Assembly: GCA_963556695.1 (NCBI GenBank) | Contig: CAUWAG010000013.1 | Coordinates: 868,001-932,000 of the forward strand | Source: Anthostomella pinea | Lineage: Eukaryota; Ascomycota; Sordariomycetes; Xylariales; Xylariaceae | Direction of reading: 5' to 3' | Length of the DNA: 64,000 nt | Part shown: positions 55,405-64,000 of the stretch, one piece after another | Numbering within the stretch: position 1 is the stretch's first letter | Layout of the letters: each line of letters begins with the position of its first letter | The notes under the pieces: generated by a model | Told to the model about the DNA's origin: nothing | What the model saw: only the letters and a program-made list of their open reading frames with translations | Database searches by the model: none | Made by a program: the position numbers and the translations under genes

Positions 55405-57001
55405 CTTTGCTGTGGCTTCGTGATGAACTCCTGGTGTTGATAAGAATCAAGTGTCGAAGATAGCTCGGAACAAACAGGCACGAGTAGAACGAACTCGAGT
55501 AATGGTGTTGCCCGTTGACTCGAGCACACCGAGCGGTTATCTTTTGCTGATATCATGGAGAGTGAGCTGAGAATGACGGCACCACCATCTGATATACTCC
55601 AGCCCTCATATATTAAGAACCACAACATAGCCTCTAGGCCACAATTACTGCACAGCTGGCACGCCTCGCATGCCCATTGCATGGTTCCTCTGCACGAATT
55701 GTGACCATACGGAGACCCTTATTGTGAGTCTGGGGTATGGAGTAGTAGCAGGGGTCTATTGATGTCCTGCCGGCCCCAGAAACTTGGGGTAGCTATCCTG
55801 GGATTGGGGATCTGCATGACCTATGGGGTCTTGGCCCGTTAGGCGAACTGCACCTTGCCTCTCCTCTCTTCATGGGCAACGACTCGACGAGCCGAGCTGC
55901 ATAAGCAGAACGTCTGCTGACGCCAAGCTATACTGTGGGCAAGGCCAGGCCACCACTCACCAGCATCCGTGGTCGTTCACGGTGAGCAACTCGCCCAGGC
56001 CGGTATAGCCTCTTCGATCACACCAATCACCAACTGTATACGGCGCCAGCGGCGACGGGCCTGGCGTCTCCTTTCAGACCAATCGTCTTGATCGATCTGG
56101 GTTCCTGTCCATAGAGAGTTGGTGTCACTGCCGACGCACCCCAGTAGCACGGCATGATCGACTCGATCAGAAGACTCAAAGCCTTCCAGCTTCCTCCTGG
56201 GTACCATAGACGCCAGAAGCAGAGTGAGCACAACCGTCTTGGCTGCCTGGTTTGGATCCGTTGTCGTATTCCCCAGTCGCGACTCCTGCTCCGTAACAAG
56301 GACTTCTCGAATTCTGCACCGGTCGGCCGTGTGGCCATCAGTATGGTAAGAGCCCCACTGTCATCATCGCCACCAGTAGTCAGCTTCGAGGCTTTCCTTG
56401 AACATGAAGCTGTATATTGTATGGCGTTGGTGTCAAAGGCAGATGTGAACTGGCGGATTTGTGTTGTTGGCTCGATACTTGGCGACGTTCAGAACTAGAC
56501 TTCTTGCCGTTCCATCGCGTAGATTACTGCGCATGATATTTGAGCCCCCAAGGTTCCCATCGTCTTGGATCTCATTCAGGCTAAATGGACATACCTAGGG
56601 AGTCGGTATTCGCTTGGGACGCGTCGGAGGGGTTGGGCACACGATGCCGTCTTTACAAGACTTGAACAGCTTAAGAAGTGCTGGGCTACTTGAAGGAGAC
56701 GGGGTTTCTCTTGTAACGGGGCCGTATGTAGTAAGACTATATACACCAATGGATATGCATTTGACGCGATATCTAGCACCCAGACCGCGTCGACGCAGCT
56801 TTCGCGCACTAGGTTAGGTACCTAGTGTAACGAACGTCATTACTTGTTGAAGTTCCAGAGATATTCAGCACCAGATCAGGTAGCAGAGTCACCCGCTACT
56901 CGCCCATTATGTGTTATAAGTTCCATTAAGGGAAGAATAAGAAAACGTGCGATACAGACACTACGATACGGGCGCCGCCCTGCACGGCTGGCTCACCTAC
57001 C
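55405..57001. other. Intergenic region, no supported gene
   Basis: Short frames without recognisable domains (for example 56154-56498 plus). No transposon termini seen. It marks the transition from the transposon-rich block to the oxidoreductase group. Confidence 0.45.
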
Positions 57002-59262
57002 CTAATGCTTGGCCAGGCCCAGCTCCTGTATGAAGAGATCAGCCGCCTTCTCGCCGATGGCCAGCGCAGTGCTGGCCGTATTCGCCGCCACGTTCTGCGG
57101 CGCGATGCTCATGTCGGCAATCTTGAGGCCGCTGACTCCGTACACGCCCAGTCTCGGGTCGACTACCCCCATCTCCGCCCGCGCCATCCGGCACGTGCCG
57201 AGGGAGTGCCACGTGGTGTTGACGTTCTCCCGCAGCCAATTCTCCAGCACGGCGTCGTCTTCGGCCGTGTAAGTGATGGGACGCGTGGGGGAAGCTGGGT
57301 TAGCGTCGTCCTGGTCCCTGCAGGCGGCTTCCGAGCTGGCGGCGAAGGGGGTGCCCGGCAGCCACTTCGCCCCGGTAGCAGTTCATGCGTCGGATTATCT
57401 CGCGCTGGGCCTTGTAGGCCCATACGTCTACCGCAGTTATGTCAGTCAGTCATCACAGTATCCGCCTACTCGGTCCAGAACCCAGGGCACCAACGAATGC
57501 AGGTATGTGATAGGGGTTACTTGGGCAGGTGACGGGATGTAAAAAACAGTATGCCGGTTTTGGAATACAAGCCTAGGGCATCAAACGGGCTGTGTGTACT
57601 TACGCTTTTTGATGTCCAGCCCTGCGACATCTGAAAAAAAGCCGCTGGCGAACTCTGGCTCGTCCTCCAGCAAGGGGCCGCTTATGTGGATATGACCACG
57701 CGAGTAAGGATAGACAGTAAATGTGGATACGGCGATGTATTGTCCGGCTGAGACGGAAGTTGGATCTCCTGGAAAGCTGGAGAGATTTGGGGTGCTGTCA
57801 GTAGGTTGCATGGGAAGGACCTGGCTACACAACTCGGGAAAAGGGGTATATGGCGCGAGACAAGGTGGCTGAGCGGATCATCTGGGTTGGATTATGATGT
57901 ATGTACGAGAAATCATAAGGAGAGAAATAAAAGGTGATCTTACACATTGAGCAAGGCTAGTAGGACCAGCGGTCTACTCAGGACGTCCTTGAAGTCCCGA
58001 TCCCAGGCTGTCTTGAAATCAGGCCCTAGAGAAGCGACGTCAGCCGCGCTGGGGCGGATCTTGCAGGTGATGTCCTGCGCGTTCCAGCTCAGAATCCTGT
58101 CGTTGTTCTTCATTAATTCTCCGGGGTCAACCCGGCCGCCGGCCAGCGCGTCGAGTGTCTCCCCGGGGTCAAGGTTCGTCTTGTACGGGTAAAGAAGCAG
58201 ATGGTGATCCTGGTATTGCTCACCCACGCCCGGCAGATCTGTAACGAGCGGCACGTCGGCCCGATTGAGGATTCCTGGTTTGCCAATGCCCGATCTTTCT
58301 AACAGCAGTGGTGTTCCGAAGGCGCCACAGGAAACGACCACCATCTTCCTGGCCTTTATGAGGCGAGAACCCGTATTCTCTGGTTGGACTCGGGGGTTCG
58401 GTCGACATACCACACCAGAAGACCGTTGTCCGTCGAAAAGAACCCGGACAACTTGAGTTTCAATAAGAACATACAGATTAGGGTGCTTGCCGTCCTGGAG
58501 CCTCGGGCGAAGGTACCTATTGGCGACGTCTTGTCGTATACCATTATGAGGTGAGACGTACGGCATGGCTCTCTGGACTCCATTATTCGTCTCTATGCTC
58601 TGCAAATCGTCGATTTCTGGCCATAATAACTGGCCGGCGGCTGCGATAAAGTCCTCAGTGGACCTGGTGGCCCTGAACCTACCATCTGATATATGGATTG
58701 GGCCATCGTAGCCATGATGGGCTTGCTGCCCAAGGCCATGGTAAGTTTCAAACTATAGGATAAAGTCAGCTCTGTGTGTCAGTCAGGCTGTATGTCAGAA
58801 TACCTTCTTCAGATAGTAAAGCATGTCATCAGCTGACCAGCCATGAGTCTGCCAAGCGTCCTAGTCTGACCGCTGCCCTCGTGTATACATCATCATGTTC
58901 ACGGCAGAGCCGCCGCCAAGAATGGCTCCAGAGGGGACATTGATCTCTCTGCCAGCAACATTAGGTTCCTTAATACCTTTATAGAACCTAGTGGTCTGGC
59001 CTCCAGGAGACACGTGGGTGTAGCAGAAGGCTGGATGGGAGATCATTGGGTTTCCCAGATTGTCGCTACCCTCCTCAATAACGAGGATGGAGAGGTCAGG
59101 ATCTGCGTCGGCCAGTCTGGCCGCGACGATGCAGCCGGCGGTACCGCCTAGTCGTCGCTTTCAGTACGCTTCAGTATGCTGGCCAAGTAGCTGAAACTTA
59201 CCTCCGGCTACAATCACATCAACCTCCTGAACGTCCTGTGGAAGCTCAGTGTACAGTCCCAT
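57002..59262 (-). pseudogene. GMC oxidoreductase (FAD-dependent alcohol-oxidase-like) with nonsense codon and frameshift
   Basis: Exons join in phase: 59262-59202, 59147-58804, 58752-57944, 57776-57604, 57427-57002. The N-terminus has MGLYTELPQDVQEVDVIVAG joined to GGTAGCIVAARLAD, the FAD-binding Rossmann motif. Then come GAILGGGSAVNMMMYTRGQR, SCGAFGTPLLLERSGIG (GMC signature 2) and the C-terminal WHSLGTCRMAR and MSIAPQNVAANTASTALAIG. Two lesions were found. A TAG at 58861-58863 in RGQRSD-stop-DAWQTHGW replaces the Trp expected in the family. A frameshift lies at a five-base C run (57347-57351), after which the frame FAASSEAACRDQDDANP is needed. Without them the protein would be about 640 aa. 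Predicted to be a dead oxidase/dehydrogenase gene. Confidence 0.85.
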
Positions 59263-60521
59263 GGTGGATGACAATATATCCGCAAGGACAAACGGATGCT
59301 ATGGGGCTAATTGCGAGGTATTGGATTGGGGCTCTTGCTGAGAGGTAGTCGGTGCGGATGTCGAGGTAGTGCTCTGAAGGTCAGTCACAGTGACCATAGG
59401 AGACGATGTGCAATCTTCAGAGCCAGGACTTGTGCTCAATTTGAGTAGATGGGGAACTTGAAGCTTACAGGCAGAGATGCCAAGCGCGCATGGTAGTTAA
59501 CACGAGGGAGTGCACGCGTTGCCCCTCGCTGCTGTGTAACAAACGTGTTGGCCATTCGCGTGGATACCTAGGTACGAGACGAAGCGCCCGGGGTTGGAAG
59601 CTGTTGGTGCGCGAACCGTCAAACCCCCATGGCTGGCCAGTAGGTAGGTACCCCGCATGTCCACATGCATACAGCTTACCTACATGGCGTCGTTCGAATG
59701 ATCAAGGTAAGGGGTATGGTATGGTCCATGGAAGAAGGGGGTGGTGGTAGTAGGTAGTAGCAGAAGGTAGTGATGTATGCCGACACACGGTCTGCGAAGT
59801 ACTTACTGAACTAAGTACGGCTGGCGGACGTGAGAAGTTACCTTAGCATTGATGAAAGGCTGGTATACGCCGTACTCATGTATGCCTGCCTGCTTCAAAC
59901 AAGACCGCCCGACTTCAGGCCGATGCATACTACGTAGGGGCGGAGGCGTCGTGGCATCTGATGGTTACGGTAGTATGAATCCGTGTGACCATGGCATGCT
60001 ATTAGGTGGTGCAATATACGGGGGCGATTATGGGGGTTGATGGTAGTACTTGGAGGAGGTAGGTACATGAGGTAGGTCTTGGAGGCAGGCTGGCAGGCGC
60101 CTGCTGGATTGCGGTTTGGCGTTTCCGAGTCCTCAGTTCTTCACTCAGGTCATCGGGCCTTTGGAGGCCACTGTGTCGACTAGAGCTTCCACCTTCAATA
60201 AGGTAGGTACTAAGTACCCATCTAGAGCCAGCCTACACTGGATTTCCTGCCCGGTAACGTTGTAATTGACGCCTTTCATGTCAGGCAGTGTCAGATCGCC
60301 CTGTGCACAATTTGGTTTCGTTTCTGCCGGCTCTTCTGCCGACTGTCTTATGGCGCGATTGATGTATTGATGTAGATCGATCAGATAGGGTTGGTTTAGA
60401 GTTACAGCTTATGTAAGAGGCCCCAAACCAGCTCAACGAACGGGCACTATTGGCCTTGATCTCGTGTCGTATGTCACCGCATGTGGTCATACCTACTCTT
60501 CTGTGATACTATGAGATGTCC
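59263..60521. other. Intergenic region, no supported gene
   Basis: GTAGGTA/GGTAGGTACC-type short repeats scattered between 59570 and 60210; no coding frame recognised. Upstream region of the GMC gene and downstream flank of the monooxygenase. Confidence 0.45.
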
Positions 60522-61883
60522 TCAGCAGGGGCTCCTGCCCTTTCCACCAGGACTTGATCTGGTCAAGGCCACAATAAATCCAGTACTGAAGACCAGAAGC
60601 AAGCGCAACAAGGAGACGCTCTTGGTAGAACTTTCCCCACCAAGCACTTGAGTATAATGGAGGTAGGAATATCGAACCATCTTCTCCTCACATTGCACTG
60701 AGGTCATCGCTCCTCCTATATAAGCCTCGACCATCTCCGAATGGAATGCAGCTTGAGTACAGCTGAAGGCTGTATGCGGACGGAAAAGAGACACAGAGTC
60801 ACCAACGGGTAAGACTCTACCGTCTTCAAACACCGTGCTGGGTGAACAGAATTCCGTGATTCGCTGGATAAATGGCTGCCGGATCTTCATGATCACTTCG
60901 AGGAACTCTGTGGCTAGGGGCAAAGCTTTGGCCCGATCGAGGCGTGCATTCCAGACGTCAGGGCGGACACGTCCAGCCGGAACAATATTATGGTGGCGAT
61001 ATCCATCGATGCCAGTCATGATCAGCTCCAAATCCTGTGGGGTTTCGTTCGTGTACCACAGGAAGTTGAGAAGCCTCTCGCCAGGAGCCAGAGCTCCTTT
61101 AGACCCCGGAATGGTATACATGACACAGTGCTGTTGATCCATCATGTGTACCGTGACGCTCCGTTGGAATATGCTGCGCGTCGCTGGCGATATCTCGCTC
61201 TCAGGCACTGTCCCACGCCAAGCTACGTATCCTACGTAGCGGCGCTGTACGTTGGGCAGATACTTCGACCGTATCAATGAGTCGGGCCCATCGGCGCCAA
61301 TGACGAAGTCTGCCAGTATACGTGATGTTTGCTGGGTTTCGCCATCGATAAATGTCAAGGCCATCTGAGCATCATCGGCTCTTTCAAGGCCCAAGACCTC
61401 TTGCTGGTACTTGTATGCGACCGTGCCGTCCGTTGATCTCGGTCTCGGAGGCGATGGATAATAGGAGCTAGTTTAGGCATCAAAGCATGACCGAAGGCGA
61501 AGATACAACGTATCCCAGCTGGTAATGTCGCGACGCCCATTGACGTAAACCTGGCATGTCCCATCGTTCTTGAGAGCCTGTACTCTAGTCGACTTGTGGG
61601 AGAACTCTACCGTGGGACGCTCTTGGATGATGCGGTCATGGCGAGAAAGGATGACCTTGGCGTCCAATCCTAGACACACGCCTGCCATATGGCTCTGTCG
61701 TTCGTTGTCGTCTTTCTCAAGAATAGTCACGGTGTGGCCTGCATGCTTCAGAGCAATCCCGCACATCAGGCCGGCCAAGGAGCCACCAACCTATATCAAG
61801 CTCCAGTTACTAGGTTTTCCAGATACATGTGTTCTGGCAATACTCACTATCACAATGTTCAGTGGGCTCGCAGGTTGCTCCAT
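60522..61883 (-). pseudogene. FAD-dependent aromatic-ring-type monooxygenase with one in-frame stop
   Basis: Exon 1 61883-61848 (MEQPASPLNIVI) joins exon 2 from 61790 (VGGSLAGLMCGIALKHAGHT), forming the GxGxxG FAD fold; 434 codons to the stop at 60522. ADFVIGADGPDSLIRSKYLP is the DG motif and VLPVGDSVSLFRPHTAFSCT the GD motif, so all three hallmarks of salicylate-hydroxylase/PHBH-like class A flavoprotein hydroxylases are present. An in-frame TAA at 61473-61475 interrupts YLRLRSCFDA-stop-TSSYYPSPPRP; the reading frame is otherwise continuous and single-base different from a sense codon. Either a recent pseudogene or a sequencing error. Divergent from the CMD-like gene at 62377. Confidence 0.82.
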
Positions 61884-62376
61884 GGTTGATACTGTATCCC
61901 AAGGCTCAATACTTGGAAAGGTTTCGTTTACAGCTCTCTGTTAACGACTTTCTAGTATGGGAGCCTGATGAACGTAGGCCCCATCGGATGGGGAAAAGGG
62001 GGTTGGGCGTGGGCAGCGGCGGCGACTGGGCTTGACATGAGACGTGGGACGAGAGCTGGGGACTGCAATTGCCCCAGACCAGGGCGTACTCCCTCGAAGA
62101 CAACGAAGATGTCCCGGCACGGCCTGTGCCACACACACCATTCGTGCATGCACACCGGTGAAAGCGTGTCGAGGTGTGGTAAGCTGCCTTTTAGCCGACC
62201 CCGAGATAATGCATTATGAAGCCGAAGGGAACAGTTGTATTATTGGTTCCAACAGCTAGTGACTCATTTGCAGTATTTAACGAAACTTTCAGTCCTCGTG
62301 TACGCAGTCAATTGCTCACATTCTTAGCTACCCACACCTCCTCCCCATCTTCCATCAGCCCATAACATTGACCGGC
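61884..62376. promoter_or_regulatory. Divergent promoter region (monooxygenase / CMD-like gene)
   Basis: 493 bp between head-to-head start codons. No specific binding sites can be defended. Layout suggests shared control of two genes of one pathway (inference). Confidence 0.4.
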
Positions 62377-62968
62377 ATGGCGACTCCCCGGTTTCCTATT
62401 GACGAGGCTCCTCATCCGATGCTTGCCCGAAAGACTATGGAGGATGCGCTGACCGTCATGCATGGCGGTCCTCCCCCGTTCCAATGGATTGAGGAGGATG
62501 GTCGGTCTCTGATAGGATGCTATGCACCGCTCTGGTAAGTCACTTACATGAGTACGCCTCCTTCCAGTTTGTACCATGTCACTGACCAAAACGGAAAGCT
62601 ACTCGCCTGTGATGGCAAGGCAGTTTTTTTCAATGGCCAAGGCAGGCTACGAACCAGCTATTCTGAAGCCGCGTAATCGGGAGCTGGCTATTCTGGGCTT
62701 GTGCTCAATTCTGGATGCCCCCTACATTGTGTATTGTCATCGTGCAGTAGGGGCACGAGATGGCCTCACAGAGAATCAGTATGACGAAGGGCTGGCTGGT
62801 AGGACGCCTCAGGGCCTCAGCGAGGAAGAAGAAACAGCCTACAGCCTGGGCCGTAAGCTGACGGCACTCACCGGGCCATTGGACGAGGTAACCTGGCAGG
62901 AAGCAAGCTCGAAGATGGCCAAGTCGGAAATCGTCGGGATTGTGAATATCATCGCTGGCTATCGATAG
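62377..62968 (+). CDS. Carboxymuconolactone decarboxylase / AhpD-like protein
   Basis: Exons 62377-62534 and 62599-62968 join in phase (175 aa), donor GTAAGT, acceptor GGAAAG. Starts MATPRFPIDEAPHPMLARKT. The helical CMD-type core includes PRNRELAILGLCSILDAPYI and VYCHRAVGARDGLTENQYDE. In AhpD-type enzymes a CxxC precedes the His; here only the Cys next to His is kept (YCH), so a peroxidase-type redox role is less likely than a decarboxylase, isomerase or cyclase-like role as in some fungal secondary-metabolite CMD proteins. It is the only undamaged gene of the three-gene oxidative group. An alternative acceptor changes only one or two residues at the junction. Confidence 0.82.
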
Positions 62969-63901
62969 GTTGCCCTCTTGGAGCAGGTCAATGGAGAGGA
63001 CAGAAGATGGAGGAAGTGAAGTGGGAGCCGCAGTCGAACCTGGTTGGTTGCCTTGAATTAATCCGGCTCGCGATACCATAAGTAGCATACCTGCATCATG
63101 CATGGGACAAAATGTCGGCCACAGCCTACCTAGCCTGCCTTTGACGGGCCTACCGATGTGACGTCCTTGAATGGGCTGTTCTTGCAAAGTGCCAGTAAAG
63201 CGGAAGGATGAAGAGATCGCTCGGCAAAAGAAGTACGGCATGCAACAGCGGCACGGGGAAGATTGCATGCAGACGCGGAGTATCCTGGCGCCCCCCTGCT
63301 TGATCCTGCCCCCCCCCCCCCCCCCCCCCCGATTGCTCCAGGTACGTAGCCTCTTGTCAGATATCAGTAAGAGGCGGCCTGAAATGGCGATCGGTGTCTT
63401 GCTCATCATCAAGATACCAACATGCAAGAGGTACCGTAAGAAGTACAGTAGTATCCTGCCTGCCTTCGCCTGCGCCGTTGGTGTTTTGGAGTGCATCGGC
63501 CTTGCCATTGTCTTATATTAATTGGGTGACATCAATGCATGCTGGCAAGCAGTTGGTTGTCAGGGCGCTTGTCACGACCAAACCTCCTGCCCTGCCCTGC
63601 CCTGTCCTGCCCCGTCCCGGAATGCTGAATGCACCACCACAGCACAGCCCATGGTGGAGAGTTGTAGCAGAGCCGCTCTTTTTCGGGTCTGAGGGCCACC
63701 CCCCAACCGTCGTGTCTTTGCTCCATGGCCTTACTGTGTGTTGCTCTACTAGGCAAATGACTTGATGTAGCTCCGCCATCACCCTCATCGGTCAAGCTCA
63801 CGAGTCCCCTTCGATGGGCAGCTCCAGTCTCTGTTTCATTCCACGACATCTTTGCATGACATGTCCTCCTCGTCGCTTAGAGTGATGGCAGAGAGCCACA
63901 T
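62969..63901. other. Intergenic region with homopolymer tract
   Basis: No supported gene. Holds the 3' flank of the CMD-like gene, a poly(C) tract, and TGCCCTGCCC repeats at about 63590-63620. Confidence 0.45.
63309..63330. repeat. Poly(C) tract, about 22 bases
   Basis: Uninterrupted C run seen directly; exact length is unreliable in sequencing. Confidence 0.9.
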
Positions 63902-64000
63902 TCACCCACCGGGGAGAAGCATGAGCACGAGGCCAACCTCCCACAGGATGATCGCTCGGTCGTCGGCCAGGTCCAGCGCAAAGTGACCGGAATCGCTTGG
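63902..64000 (-). CDS. C-terminal end of a gene cut by the right edge
   Basis: The minus strand reads SDSGHFALDLADDRAIILWE then VGLVLMLLPGG and a TGA at 63902-63904. The composition looks coding and ends in a hydrophobic tail, but only 32 codons are visible; no family can be assigned. It could also be a chance frame. Confidence 0.35.
   Translation of the reverse strand, partial: PSDSGHFALDLADDRAIILWEVGLVLMLLPGG

Noticed and set aside
57005..57532. Plus-strand frame of 175 codons
   Set aside because: Antisense to the C-terminal GMC domain, whose motifs are unambiguous.

Overview
This 64 kb window comes from a filamentous ascomycete (Pezizomycotina; a Dothideomycete is my best guess, at low confidence). 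Genes have short introns of about 50-80 bp with GTRNGT donors and CTNAC-like branch sites. There are long disordered nuclear proteins, a fungal Fot1/pogo transposon, Tad-like LINEs, and AT-rich stretches of the kind left by repeat-induced point mutation (RIP). No bacterial-style operons, CRISPR arrays, rRNA or tRNA genes were seen.

Left arm (1-33.1 kb), ordinary gene space. In order: the 5' part of an unrecognised Ser/Thr/Pro-rich protein (minus); a MAP-kinase-phosphatase-like dual-specificity phosphatase of the Msg5/Pmp1 type behind a long leader (plus); a secreted GH89 alpha-N-acetylglucosaminidase (minus); an allantoate-permease-type MFS carrier divergent from a soluble, bacterial-style cytochrome P450; an acidic nuclear protein; TIP41 (TOR/PP2A signalling); a lineage-specific gene with a frame break; SWC5 (SWR1 chromatin remodeller); a small MAPEG membrane protein; a CsbD-like protein; and a second ACS-type MFS carrier. 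Exon structures were rebuilt by joining splice sites in phase.

Middle (33.1-56 kb), a transposon-rich compartment. It opens with an AT-rich desert holding an intact 1,860 bp Fot1/pogo element with 54 bp perfect inverted repeats, TA duplications and an uninterrupted DD35D transposase. Two copies of a ~203 bp solo-LTR-like element are present in opposite orientations, each with a perfect 5 bp target duplication; one sits inside the RNase H region of a dead LINE. Two LINE families are visible, family A with a (CAAT)n tail and family B with EN-RT-RNase H and many stops. Among them lie broken or partial accessory genes: a MYND finger, a DUF4470-type body, a fungal kinase-like protein, a Cys-rich zinc-binding-type protein with a frameshift, an APH fragment and a truncated sugar transporter.

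Right arm (56-64 kb), a decaying metabolic group. A GMC oxidoreductase carries a nonsense codon and a frameshift. An FAD monooxygenase carries one in-frame stop. A carboxymuconolactone-decarboxylase-like gene next to it is intact. The right edge cuts the 3' end of a further minus-strand gene. I found no clearly new molecular system. The most informative signals are the nested mobile elements, the run of single-lesion pseudogenes, and the P450 with a non-canonical I helix.
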